NCBI GenBank assembly: GCA_024138025.1 | Contig: JAMXBD010000389.1 | Coordinates: forward strand, 62,001-126,000 | Direction of reading: 5' to 3' | DNA: 64,000 bases | DNA from: Combretum micranthum | Taxonomy: Eukaryota > Streptophyta > Magnoliopsida > Myrtales > Combretaceae | Shown here: positions 1 to 9,440 of the stretch, piece by piece | Layout: each line of letters begins with the position of its first letter | Position numbering within the stretch: the first letter of the stretch is position 1 | Position numbers and translations under genes: made by a program | The notes under the pieces: generated by a model | The model's database searches: none | The model's input: only the letters and a program-made list of their open reading frames with translations | What the model was told of the DNA's origin: nothing

Positions 1-270
1 CATAATGTGTTCAATGTGTCAGTACTAAGGAAATATGTACCTGACTCCGAAAGGATATTGGAGCTGGAACCCATTCACTTAAAAGAAAATCTCATCTACG
101 AAGAACATCTGGTGAAAATTCTGGATAAGAAAACCCAAAAAGCTACGGAATAAATAAATTCGGTATGTGAAAGTGTATGGAAGAATCACGCCTTCGAGAA
201 AGCAACTTGGGAAGCCGAAGAGGAAATTCAAAGGAAGTACCCCAAGTTGTTTGAGAAACAAGGTACGTAA
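1..270 (+). pseudogene. C-terminal end of Ty3/gypsy pol (chromovirus-type)
   Basis: The frame open from base 1 encodes the tail of a gypsy integrase: a VFNVSVLRKYVPD block followed by a chromo-like tail (ATWEAEEEIQRKYPKLFE) that ends at a TAA at 268-270. This arrangement, a 'VFHVSMLRKY' block then 'EATWE-E-EM--KYP-LF', is typical of the C terminus of chromovirus (Tekay/Del-like) polyproteins. An in-frame TAA at 151-153 makes this copy non-functional. The remainder of the element lies to the left of the window, and its polypurine tract and 3' LTR follow directly. Confidence 0.85.
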
Positions 271-299
271 GTTTCGGTTTTGAGGATAAGACTCTATTT

Positions 300-310
300 A
301 AGGTGGGTAG
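300..310 (+). other. Polypurine tract of gypsy element
   Basis: The purine-rich run AAGGTGGGTAG lies two bases before the TG that opens the 3.5 kb LTR and about 30 bases after the pol stop. This is the position and composition expected for the plus-strand primer of reverse transcription. The second G1 element has an equivalent tract at 59992-60004. Confidence 0.7.
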
Positions 311-2673
311 GTTGCAAGCCCCAGCTTTCTTTGTAAACCAAGCTTGACTTCAAGAACCGAATCGGAAACCGAAACCCTAAACCGGAATAGCTAGGTAGAA
401 AGAAACCTAGAAACCCTAAGTTCGGCTTCACCGAGAATAAAACCATAGGACTTTTGAGAGCAAGTTAATCAAGATTATAGTTCTAAAGAATATATCGAAA
501 CATAAAAAGATCAGTTTTTGGGAAATTATTTATTTCGAACTCGACCAGGATCTGTTTTAGAAAACCGGGCCTTGAGACTCGAAATTAGAAAAATATTCCG
601 GAATACTCTTTAAGACTGGAATTTAATAAGAAATTAAAAAAATATATTTATTATAATTTTTCGGTTTATAAAAATTACAGTTATAGCCTTATATTGTATT
701 TTCTTTATTAATCGGTAATTTAATTGTCTAATCTACTATTCATTACTATTCACAAGTACAAGTCCATACCTTACTCATACTCACAAGCCATACCCTTACT
801 CTTATATCCTTACACTTCACTCATTATCATTTTATTTTCCCATGCAAAATTGTCACATATTATTACATAAATTAATTTTGAAAAATTACACAACACTCTT
901 TCTCTCCCTCTCCCTCTCTTGGCTGGCGCTACCCCACTCCCAATTTCCCTCTCCTTTGTTTTACTTTTCTCCTTTTATTTATTCACATAAACCCTAATAC
1001 CTCTCTCTCTATATACCTTTTTATGCCTTCTCATTTACACTTTTATTCTCTTTCTTCATTTTCACTTTTGGAAATTTTACAAACCCTCTCTCTTTTTCTC
1101 TCTTGGCCATGAGCCCTCCATCACACACAAACTCATACACTTTTTCTTTTTCTTTTTCTTTTTCTTCAAGACAAGCTTAATAAGTATAGATCTATACACT
1201 ATCACCATAAAAACATGTAATGGCAAGATCATTCATGTGTGGATTCACAAAAAATCTCCATGAGCTTCATGCTAGGGATATGAAATCACTAAAACATGAT
1301 AATTAAGCCATCACAAGTTGTGGATCTTATGTTTTAAGCACATATTTTTGTCATGATCATAATTTATATTCATATAGTGATGATCTTATGTAGAAATCTT
1401 GCTACTAAATTGTTATCATAATAGTACACTTCATTTTATGCATCTGACATGATCATCACACTAATATTTAGCTTGTAAACATCCATCCTTTACATGTCAT
1501 TTGAGTTCTCATGCATTTATTTTGTTTAGAATAAATAAATGGCTATAAAGATTTGTGTTATGTAAATAAATGTTTTTCTTTTTTTTTTTTTAGTTAGGAT
1601 ATTTATGAAGATGAGCCAAAAAGCACAAGAACAAATTTCGTTTCATCAAAATAAACTTTGTATTTTCGGATGGAAAAAGAGCTATATTTTGAATACTTAT
1701 TTTTCAACTCCAAAACATGAATTTTATGTGAAAAATGAAGGGCTCATGAAATAGGTATCAATAGGAGATGATTTTGATCAGTTAATGGTAGATCTACTAA
1801 GAGAAATTTGTCGCACAAGAAATATTTACAAGATAGAAAATTTGGGTCTTATGTTAGTTACATGAAATTCGTAACTAGGAAAAGATAGTGTGTAAACACT
1901 TATTTTTTCAAACCAAAAATGGTAGTTTTATTAAGGAAATAAAGTCCTCAAGGGATAGGATTAGTGGAGCCTTAATTTTTAAAGTATCAAATGATTTTTT
2001 CTTAGAGAAATTACTCCAAAATCATTTTTACAAAATTCGAATCTAGGAATAGCCCATATTTAAACATGTGTTTACAAAGTGTAAAATGAGAATTTTTATC
2101 AAAAAATGAAGACCTTAAGAAATAGACATAGTAAATACTTAATTTTAACAAGAATAAATAAAGTTTATTAAGAAAAATTTCTAAAACAAGTGTGACTTGT
2201 CAAAAATATAAAACTAGTCTTGCTAAGTTAGGTATTCATGACATCTTGTAAAGTAGAAGCTTTCTAAAAATATTCTTCTAATAGAATATCATCAAGAACA
2301 TACATATAGAAGCTCATAACATACCATTCATGATAGTAACTTATTAATGTTGCATGCATATTTGGCATGGATAGTAAAAAACATCATAACTCTTCACAAA
2401 AGCAATTTCGAAAATGGATGTTTAGCTATTGACCAAACTTTTTGAGACTTAAAAGTTTTCAAAACTGATATTTATATTAGAATTAGATAAATCTTTCGAA
2501 GTAGATAGGAATCGGTATATAATTTGTGAAATTCCGAGTTAAAATGATCAAGTAATGACCGTTTTAAGTTGGGATTTCCATTAATGATGAGAATTACGAA
2601 CTTAATAGTTTTTATGAAATAAAATGGATTAGATATGAGTTGAAATACTCATTTGGGTATTTCTTTCATTTAG

Positions 2674-2742
2674 GTGACTTGAATCTCGAGGATTCGTTAC
2701 CACCAAACTATTATTACTAAGAGACTGGCGACCTATGTCGGA
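2674..2742 (+). other. Mini-exon-like cassette in LTR-1 (with second at 3418-3456)
   Basis: A pyrimidine-rich stretch ending in TTTAG precedes 69 bases that end at GGA|GTGAGT, a strong 5' splice-site match. A second candidate exon (39 bases, 3418-3456) follows TTATTGCAG and ends at GTAG|GTACAAG. One frame is open from 2568 to the TAA at 2718-2720 and ends with the peptide GDLNLEDSLPPNYYY. Equivalent cassettes occur in the LTRs at 21431, 37187, 44651, 53600 and 60304. Splicing is inferred from the signals only. Confidence 0.5.
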
Positions 2743-3051
2743 GTGAGTATTACTTCATAATTTCATTTCTTGATTGTGTTTGTAGTGATTAGTTGCACTA
2801 GAATATGAGACAAAAGATAAAAATAGATTTGCATGATGGGGATTTGGGGGATTAAGTATGCTTGTTGATGAGCTGAGAAATTGTATTAAGAATATCGGAA
2901 CTGGGTGATTAACTTATGTTTGTTTAAAATATTATAGGATTGATTGTCTGCGAGATTGGTTGATCACCTAAAAATTTGTATTAATAATTATTCAGATTGA
3001 TAATTAACATGGACATAATCACTTCACGATGAGGATGGAGCATTAGCATAT

Positions 3052-3178
3052 GTTGGTTACCTGTGATCCATAAACAGCTAAAAGTTGGTTGCTCATGATT
3101 CATAAATGACATAAATGAGTTGGTTGATTGCGATCCATAAACGACATAAGTTGGTTACCCGTGATCCATAAACGGCAC
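3052..3178 (+). repeat. Minisatellite in LTR-1 (about 30 bp unit)
   Basis: The unit GTTGGTTnnnCGTGATCCATAAACGacata is repeated about four times with variation. The same array stands at the homologous place, inverted, at about 22055-22205 of the solo LTR-D with a similar copy number, so it predates the separation of the two copies. Confidence 0.75.
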
Positions 3179-3808
3179 ATTAATTCAACGGTAGTACCGC
3201 AGTATTTGTTAATCTATTAATCCCGAATGGAGGAGGGTGTAAATCCATTCACATATGATTTTCGGCTGATCATATGTCTTGTTTGTTCATGTTGTTGATG
3301 CATTCCATATGGTTGAATAAATAACTTGATTGAATGATTTGTTATAAATGTCGTTATGGAAGTATTCACTCATTAAGCTAGTGTAGCTTACGCCTCCACA
3401 GCTTTTTCTTATTGCAGTTTTATATTTGGGTATGGCCGAGGCATTTTACCGAGTAGGTACAAGAAATAAGGTTTCCTTTAGAAATTTGTGTTCAATTTTG
3501 TATAGACTTCCATAGGAAATCCTAATATTTACCGATGACTGTAAAAGATCACTTTTAAACTTAATATTCTTTTGTGGGGAATGCCCTTAGATTTTTTTTG
3601 TAATTGATTATGTGGACTCATGGTTTATATTCTGATGCTTATAGTATGTCAAATTAAACTATTTATCTCCATTTGTTCATGTATTTTATTGTCGTAAAGG
3701 TACGCTTTGCATCTGTATGAGATTTTGGAATAATTGTGGTAGTAATTCCTAAGTCTTATATGGTATGCGGCGGACTGTTACGTTTAGGGTATCCTATGAG
3801 GCATGACA

Positions 3809-6026
3809 GAATCTATCTAACTTACTTCGTCCTTTGCTAGAGCTCAGATGTATAATATCTGTGATAAATTTTTGTTACCCCTACATATGCCGACCCTATT
3901 TAGTATGGGGAATTTCGCCTTTAGGTGAGTTAATGAAGGGACCATCTGAAACAAGAAGAGGTCGATCAGCTTATGATCATGTTGTAAGGCAACCGGTAGT
4001 CTATCACTAAGAACTCAACCTTGTTTTAAGCTTTATGTTTGTTGCCACCTAACCTCATTGGCAGGGTAACAATGCCTCTAACTTTGACCTGTTAGTTGTT
4101 GAATCTGAAGATCTCATGTTTGTACGACTTAAGCCTCTTCTACATGTAGTTGTCTTAGAGCTTATCAAAGGCATGACCGAAAATGATGTCCATGCTACTC
4201 CCCATATCAACCAGTACTTCATCACATAGAAACCTGCTACCCTTGCTTTTAAGATGAGGGCATCTTGGTGGGGGGATTTTAATATCGTCTAGGTTGGCTT
4301 CAATTTTTTCTCTCTTTACCATGACCATCATGTCTTTTCCTTTGTCATTTCTGGAGTATAGGAGAGATTCTTCGGGTGTGGTTTCATAGCAATGGTATTG
4401 ATCTACGAGTCATGTCATCGGTGCGTTGGTCCGTTCAATCCTTGGGGTATTGCCAACTGTCGTTCCTTCTTTGTTGGTTGGGTTTTCGATGGTATTATTT
4501 AGATTGGCCAAATATTATTGCATGAATCATTTTCTGAGGCCTTCTTGCAGGGCCATTTTGTGTTGATAGCAATCATTAGTGTGTTGTGCCCCGCATCTTG
4601 ATGGTAATCACAATACTTGCTTGCGCCCCTTCTGCTTTGGTCTCAATGTATCTTGGTAGGTTTGGGCAGGATGCCAAAGTTCTTGATTTGCAAGAAGATC
4701 TCTTTCAGTAGCTTGCTTAAGGGGGGAAAACTGGACTCAAAATACCTCCGTTTTCCTCGCGGTTTCTTGCTTTAGATCTCTATCCTTCTTTTTATCTAAG
4801 AAGGATTAATTGGTCATTGGCTGTCCTTTTAGATTTTATGATTGCATAGGTGCTCCTTTGGGGGCTTTTCCATTTTGTTTTAGGCAGTTATAAAATCTTC
4901 ACATCGTATGTACTTGTTGGTTCATTCTTGCAATTCTTCCACGTTTTGAGTTTTTTTTTTTTTTTTTTTTTTGTGAGGGAGTGGAAATGGCTCTCGTTTT
5001 TTCAAACTTCATGGATGGTTACTTGTACCGCAAGACTGAAGTCAAGGCTATCCACTTCCATGACCACTTGGTTGAACTGTATGATATAGTCTCTTAGGGA
5101 CTCATCCTTTCTTTGGTTTACTAGGAATATGGAGGACGTATCTTTATTCAAGGATCTACTTACCATAATATAAATCCTAAATGTGGTGGAAAGGCCTTTA
5201 AAAGACGTAATGGAGTAGTAGCCAGCTGGTGAAACTAACTGTTTATTGCTTTTCCAATGTCCTAGGGAACACTTTACAGAAGATAGTATCATTAAACTCG
5301 AATACTAGCATATGATCCTTGTACTTTCTAAGGTGCCCATCTAGGTTGATCATCCCATCATAAAGCTTGAATGTTGGTAGTTTCATCCTTGGTGGCCATG
5401 GCTCGTTAGTAATTGATTAAGCTAAGGGTTTCTTGATGGCCACTTAGCTTATCTTGGGAATGGGGACACTTTTTTTGCTTTCCTTGATTTCTAACATTTT
5501 TCAGATCTCTTTCTCCAGCTCCTTAGAGGTCATGTCCTCGAATAATTTTTTGGGGCACATAAGGAGCTCCACTGGCAAGGGGGTCCCAGCTTGTGTTTTT
5601 GATGCTACAGGTGAAATTGAAGAGTTCTTAAGGCCATGGGAAACTTGCAAATGTGATTTAGTCACTCTGGCAGAGGGCATTGGTCGCTTCGCAAGTGTGG
5701 TCAGCGTTCACCTGAAGTGACGGGGTTTTGTCATTGCATTGCTGTAACTAGGTATCTCAGGTCCCTGGTTCCAGTTCCTTGAGTTGTCTTTCGATGTATG
5801 TATTGTGTTTGATAATCTCGATATTTTGTTCTACCACCTGGTGGAGCATGCCTTCTAGGTAGTTGAGGCGATCCTGTTCCAAAAGGTTGTTGGAGGTTGG
5901 CTGAATGCAACATGTCACCTAGGAGTTGTCATGTCTCACGGAACTAGGTGACCCGGAGATGGAGTTTAGGTTGCCTTCAAGGCCATCGCCCTAAGATTGT
6001 CTTTTGTTTCTGGTGCGAGGTGGCAT
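3809..6026 (-). pseudogene. Decayed Tat-type gypsy gag and protease
   Basis: Read on the minus strand, a gag begins at the ATG at 6024-6026 (MPPRTRNKRQS) and continues through a capsid-like block at 5292-5002 (SLRDYIIQFNQ), a zinc-knuckle-like CDYHQDAGHN segment near 4600, and an aspartic protease core near 4200 (VLVDMGSSMDIIF; the usual D-S/T-G-A/S is D-M-G-S). A flap-like GIVTLPMRLGGNKHKA and FLVIDYRLPYNMII follow at about 4060-3970. Order and wording match the Tat branch of Ty3/gypsy. Many stops and frame changes interrupt it. The frame is cut at 3809 by the LTR-1 insertion. A run of about 22 T (4951-4972) lies inside. Confidence 0.75.
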
Positions 6027-6110
6027 GTCGAGGTTGAGGATTTTTTGCTTCTAAAGAGAATGAGGGAGTCCTTCCACTAAGGGTCGAATCTTTTCACAAA
6101 TAATGCCAAA

Positions 6111-7300
6111 TGTCACTTGCTCAAATCCGTAGGGGCTAGATCAGTTGATAATAGGCTTGGAATATAGTATAAGTGGATCTACAAAGCAAAAAGTTCGTCA
6201 GCTGTATGTTGGTCATGGGCTTGGTACGGCTACTTTAATACTTAAGTTAGTGTCAGCCATAGAAAGCCTACAGGATAAATAGGAGAAGATGGTCTTTATG
6301 CAACATTACTTTGATTGAAGTATTTTGATCATATTTATAGGCAACTGATATGACTAGGAATGTAACTAGATAGGTCGTTATAGGGTTTGTGATCTGCCGG
6401 ATTTGTAAAAAAGCCCCATAGTATTGGATTTTTAGGTTCGGTTTTAAATATATAGTAAAAATCCTATGAAGTTATAGTGTCGGGTTTGGATCATATAATA
6501 AACTTGATGGATACTTGATAACCCGATATTATAATTTAAAATAAATAAGTAAATAAAAATATTTCTAAATGGGCAAGGAGAGGAAATAAGACATATAAGA
6601 GCTATCATTTTTTTTAACCTCCTAATGATGTTTTTTCTTTTATGTCTATTCGACTAGTTACGGGTTTTAGAACTTTTTATTAAATTTTGTTTAAGTCATG
6701 TTTGTTGTGAAGATTAATATTATTTGTTGTCTGTTATATTTTAGTTCTAATAGGAGATTTAATTCAATCATATTTTTAAAATATTATACGGTGACAAAAG
6801 TAATATATTTATGTGTTTAAATATTGTAAAATGAATATAGTCTACTATATTTTTTATTAATTCCATATGCATTTTTTTTATTTTTGAATGTACAGAAAAC
6901 TTGTGTCAGGAGCACTGACTTTTATTAAATTTATTATTAAAATTTGAAAATAGGTTAAAAAAAGGGTTATAAGATCGGGTTTTGGGTTTTAAATCAAACC
7001 TTGTAAGGCAGGTTTAGGTATTATAGAGTCAGATTTAATAGACCTACAGAGTAACGGATTGGGTTTTAGGTTCATATGATTCGTCTGAATCCTGATCCGA
7101 TTATATCTCTAGGTATGACGGTTATGTCAATCTTAGGTGAGTGGACGGTTGGCTTGACAGTCGTGTTCATCATGGGAAATGGACAAGTGGCGGGTTGGCT
7201 TGGCGGTTATATTCGTAATGAGTAAGTGGCTGATCATATGGTGTCACAATACAACCTTATGTGAGTTGATCCCGATCAAGCTGTGATATATCCAAAAAGA
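6111..7300 (-). mobile_element. Probable LTR of the Tat-type element, split by a hAT-like insert
   Basis: Upstream of gag on the minus strand, TTTGGCATTATTTGTG resembles a mutated Tat primer-binding site (usual form TGGCGCC-TCTGTGG), and TGTCACTTGC at 6111 has the terminus expected of the LTR next to it. The LTR would continue to the right through 6354, be interrupted by the transposon at 6355-7111, and resume at 7112. The outer border is not seen clearly; I place it near 7300 only because gene-proximal sequence starts soon after. Confidence 0.4.
6355..7111. mobile_element. hAT-like miniature transposon (MITE), 757 bp
   Basis: The ends are imperfect inverted repeats: TAGGAATGTAACTAGAT at the left, and TAGAGATATAATCGGAT read from the right end. 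The flanking 8 bases are GATATGAC (6347-6354) and GGTATGAC (7112-7119), a 7/8 match, as expected for an 8 bp hAT target-site duplication. Near the ends are GGGTTTTGGGTTTT-like tracts similar to the subterminal sequence of the large hAT at 28915-58141. No coding capacity is visible, so it must have been mobilised in trans. Confidence 0.65.
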
Positions 7301-7688
7301 AGTATCTTGAAGCTATATGAGTATTGCACTTGAACCGATAAGGAGGAAAGTTCTCCAATTGGGCCTAAGGCCGTGTCCTTTGCCTCGAGCAAGTAAGATG
7401 AAAGGCTCGGCTACTCAATCTGATGCCAGAAAATGGAGAATCATCAGGTTTCCACATTCCTCTAGCCGGATTTTAATTTTATTTCTAAACTTTGGGTATT
7501 TACATTAGGGGAAAAAATATAAAAAAAACTCGCCTCGTCCTATGTGTGCAATTTCTTGGTGCCAGTTGGTTTTAAATGATGATAATAATACTAACCATAA
7601 CAACAATAATATTCAGAATCCGACTTGCCCGCTTATGCGCCAGATTCCTGAAAGAAGACGCAATCAAACCAGGAAGAAGAAGAACAGG

Positions 7689-7700
7689 AAGCACGTGCTT
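7689..7700. promoter_or_regulatory. G-box palindrome upstream of the transporter gene
   Basis: AAGCACGTGCTT is a perfect 12 bp palindrome centred on the G-box core CACGTG, a binding site of plant bZIP and bHLH factors. It lies about 1.47 kb upstream of the start codon and about 350 bases before the inferred 5'UTR splice donor. Further ACGT cores occur at about 7761, 7867 and 8022. Function is inferred. Confidence 0.4.
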
Positions 7701-7819
7701 ATATCAGCGCCTAATTATAACCTCTTCCACCTTTAGGCAGTGGCTGGCCTTAGTTGTTTGCCACGTCGTCTCTTTATATTGTCCCTTTCTTCTGCTTCCC
7801 CCTTATCCAAATTCCCAAG

Positions 7820-8039
7820 AAACCAAAGCTTTTTTTTATTTAAGCCTTCCTCTCATTGACTCCGTCCCACGTCTCACCTTGCGTTTCCCACATTTTCCCT
7901 TCCTTTTCTTTTGTCTTCTCTTCTGCCCAAACACCACCATCTCTCTCTCTCTCTCTCTCATCGATCGGATCCTCCATTTCATTGCAGATCTCTAAGACTC
8001 CCGAAACATCGTCTTCTTCTGACCACGTCGTTTTAGCAG
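7820..8039 (+). promoter_or_regulatory. Promoter-proximal region and probable 5'UTR exon of the transporter
   Basis: A TATA-like TTTATTTAAG near 7834 is followed by pyrimidine-rich sequence with a (CT)n run at 7940-7959, typical of plant 5' leaders. GCAG|GTAATA at 8036-8045 is a good splice donor, giving a 5'UTR intron from 8040 to an acceptor just before the start codon (TACTCAAG, ending 9163). No ATG-initiated conserved protein is seen in this stretch. Confidence 0.45.
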
Positions 8040-9163
8040 GTAATAATAATCGTACGTTATTGTTTTTACCCATTTGATGAGTATGTAGATTGTGTCTTTC
8101 TTGATGTTCTTGGTAATTGGTAACTGATTATACCAGTTGACTTTTAATCGATTTTGAGCTGGCTGGGTTTGTTCGCAATTTTTAGTATTGGTGGATCTTC
8201 CAGCCCATTGTCTGACTATGATTATAAGAATTTATACGATAAGATGGGCTGGACGATCTGGCGAACGAACCGTGGATAACCACGTTGAACTTTGACCTAG
8301 TTTGGTTTTTATCTTTCTTGGAGGATGCATTGATTTTGGGGTTGGATTCAAGCCTGAGAAAATCCTCAGGTGGTTCAGTCTGAAGATACCGTAGTACAAA
8401 TATGAGGGTCTGTTTTTTTCATCATATTTTGGGCATCATCATTTTATTATTTTCAAACAAAACTGACGGTTTTATTCGTACACTGATCAAGCAGATGGAT
8501 ACAGATATGATATACTGACCAAATAGATGCTATACAGATATGTTACATGTTACAGATACAGGTATAATGCAGATGCCAATCCAACAGTCCATACAGAATG
8601 CATGGAACTGACATGTTTTCAGTTTGTAATGGAAGACCGATTGGATGTGAGGCTATTTCTGGCAGAGCATGCCAGAAGTAACATTTAGAATGGTCTTAAT
8701 TGAGTAAGTGTGGGGAAATTAGAAGAGAGCAAAATTGCAAATGTAATTTTGAATCTTTAATTTGTTTGTAGAAATGCTTAATGCTACTTTCTACTAGCCA
8801 GGGAGATACGTGATCTCCTGACTCGTCGTAATACATTCCCCTTTTTTGCTCTGCTTGTTTTCTTAAAAACTTATTTGACGAAGAACTCTTCAAGAACTAC
8901 ATTTAAAATGCTTGTCCAAGGAGTCATGCTTAAATAAGCAGCCAATATGTAACCTTTTACATTTCTTCGCAGCATTATAACCATACAAATTTTAAGATCT
9001 TGCTTTCTTGATTCTGGTAATTTAAGTAAGCTTTGGATTTCTTGGATAGATTAGCTGCCTTGATATATTAATTGTGGTAAGCTATGTTCTTGGACTTCAC
9101 CAACCTTTAAAGCTAAAGGTTCCGTCTGTTGTTTCCTAATTATTGTTGCTTTTGGTACTCAAG
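8040..9163 (+). other. Probable 5'UTR intron of the transporter gene
   Basis: The 1.1 kb between the CT-rich leader and the start codon is T-rich, lacks conserved coding frames, and is bounded by GCAG|GTAATA and CTCAAG. Leader introns of this length are common in plant transporter genes. Exact borders need transcript data. Confidence 0.4.
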
Positions 9164-9165
9164 CC

Positions 9166-9440
9166 ATGGGAGATGGGATCCCAGTGGAAACATTTACGGT
9201 GGATGAAGCACTTATTGCCATGGGGTTTGGAAAATTTCAATTTTTGGTGCTTGCTTATGCTGGCATGGGATGGATTTCAGAAGCAATGGAAATGATGCTT
9301 CTCTCTTTTGTTGGACCTGCTGTGCAAGCTGCTTGGGGTCTTTCTGCTCGTCAGCAGAGTCTAATAACCAGCACAGTCTTCGCTGGTATGTTAGTTGGAG
9401 CATACACATGGGGCATAGTTTCAGATAAACACGGACGTAG
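9166..9440 (+). CDS. OCT7: Transporter exon 1 (residues 1-92)
   Basis: Encodes the N terminus, helix 1 ([20 protein letters not shown]), helix 2 and most of the [10 protein letters not shown] loop motif. The exon ends with the first two bases of the second arginine codon (AG|GTTGGT). Confidence 0.93.

Larger units (their letters stand above)
313..3808 (+). mobile_element. 3' LTR of chromovirus-type gypsy element (LTR-1)
   Basis: This 3496 bp LTR runs from TGCAAGCCCC to ...GCATGACA. Its identity follows from the pol end and polypurine tract just upstream and from its match over the whole length to the inverted solo LTR at 21431-24913, which has a TSD. A CT-rich leader with a TATA-like CTATATACC lies near 1005. 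Internally it holds a roughly 30 bp minisatellite (3052-3178) and two mini-exon-like cassettes (2674-2742 and 3418-3456) shared with other LTRs here. It was inserted into the pol-proximal part of the minus-strand Tat-type element, whose frame resumes at 3809. The right TSD cannot be checked because the left end is outside the window. Confidence 0.85.

Noticed and set aside
370..400. Telomere-like AAACCCTAA runs at LTR starts (also about 37210, 44690)
   Set aside because: Only one or two units each and part of a conserved LTR start; not an interstitial telomere array.
3052..3178. Possible CRISPR-like array of regularly spaced repeats
   Set aside because: Units are contiguous and diverged, without unique spacers, and lie in an LTR of a plant genome.
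4951..4972. Poly(T) run as the tail of a minus-strand retroposed gene or SINE
   Set aside because: It lies inside the decayed gag sequence, which continues on both sides, so it is an internal homopolymer and not a retroposon tail.
7576..7995. 139-residue frame upstream of the transporter
   Set aside because: It overlaps the promoter and the CT-rich leader, has no recognisable domain, and its mirror frames are equally long.
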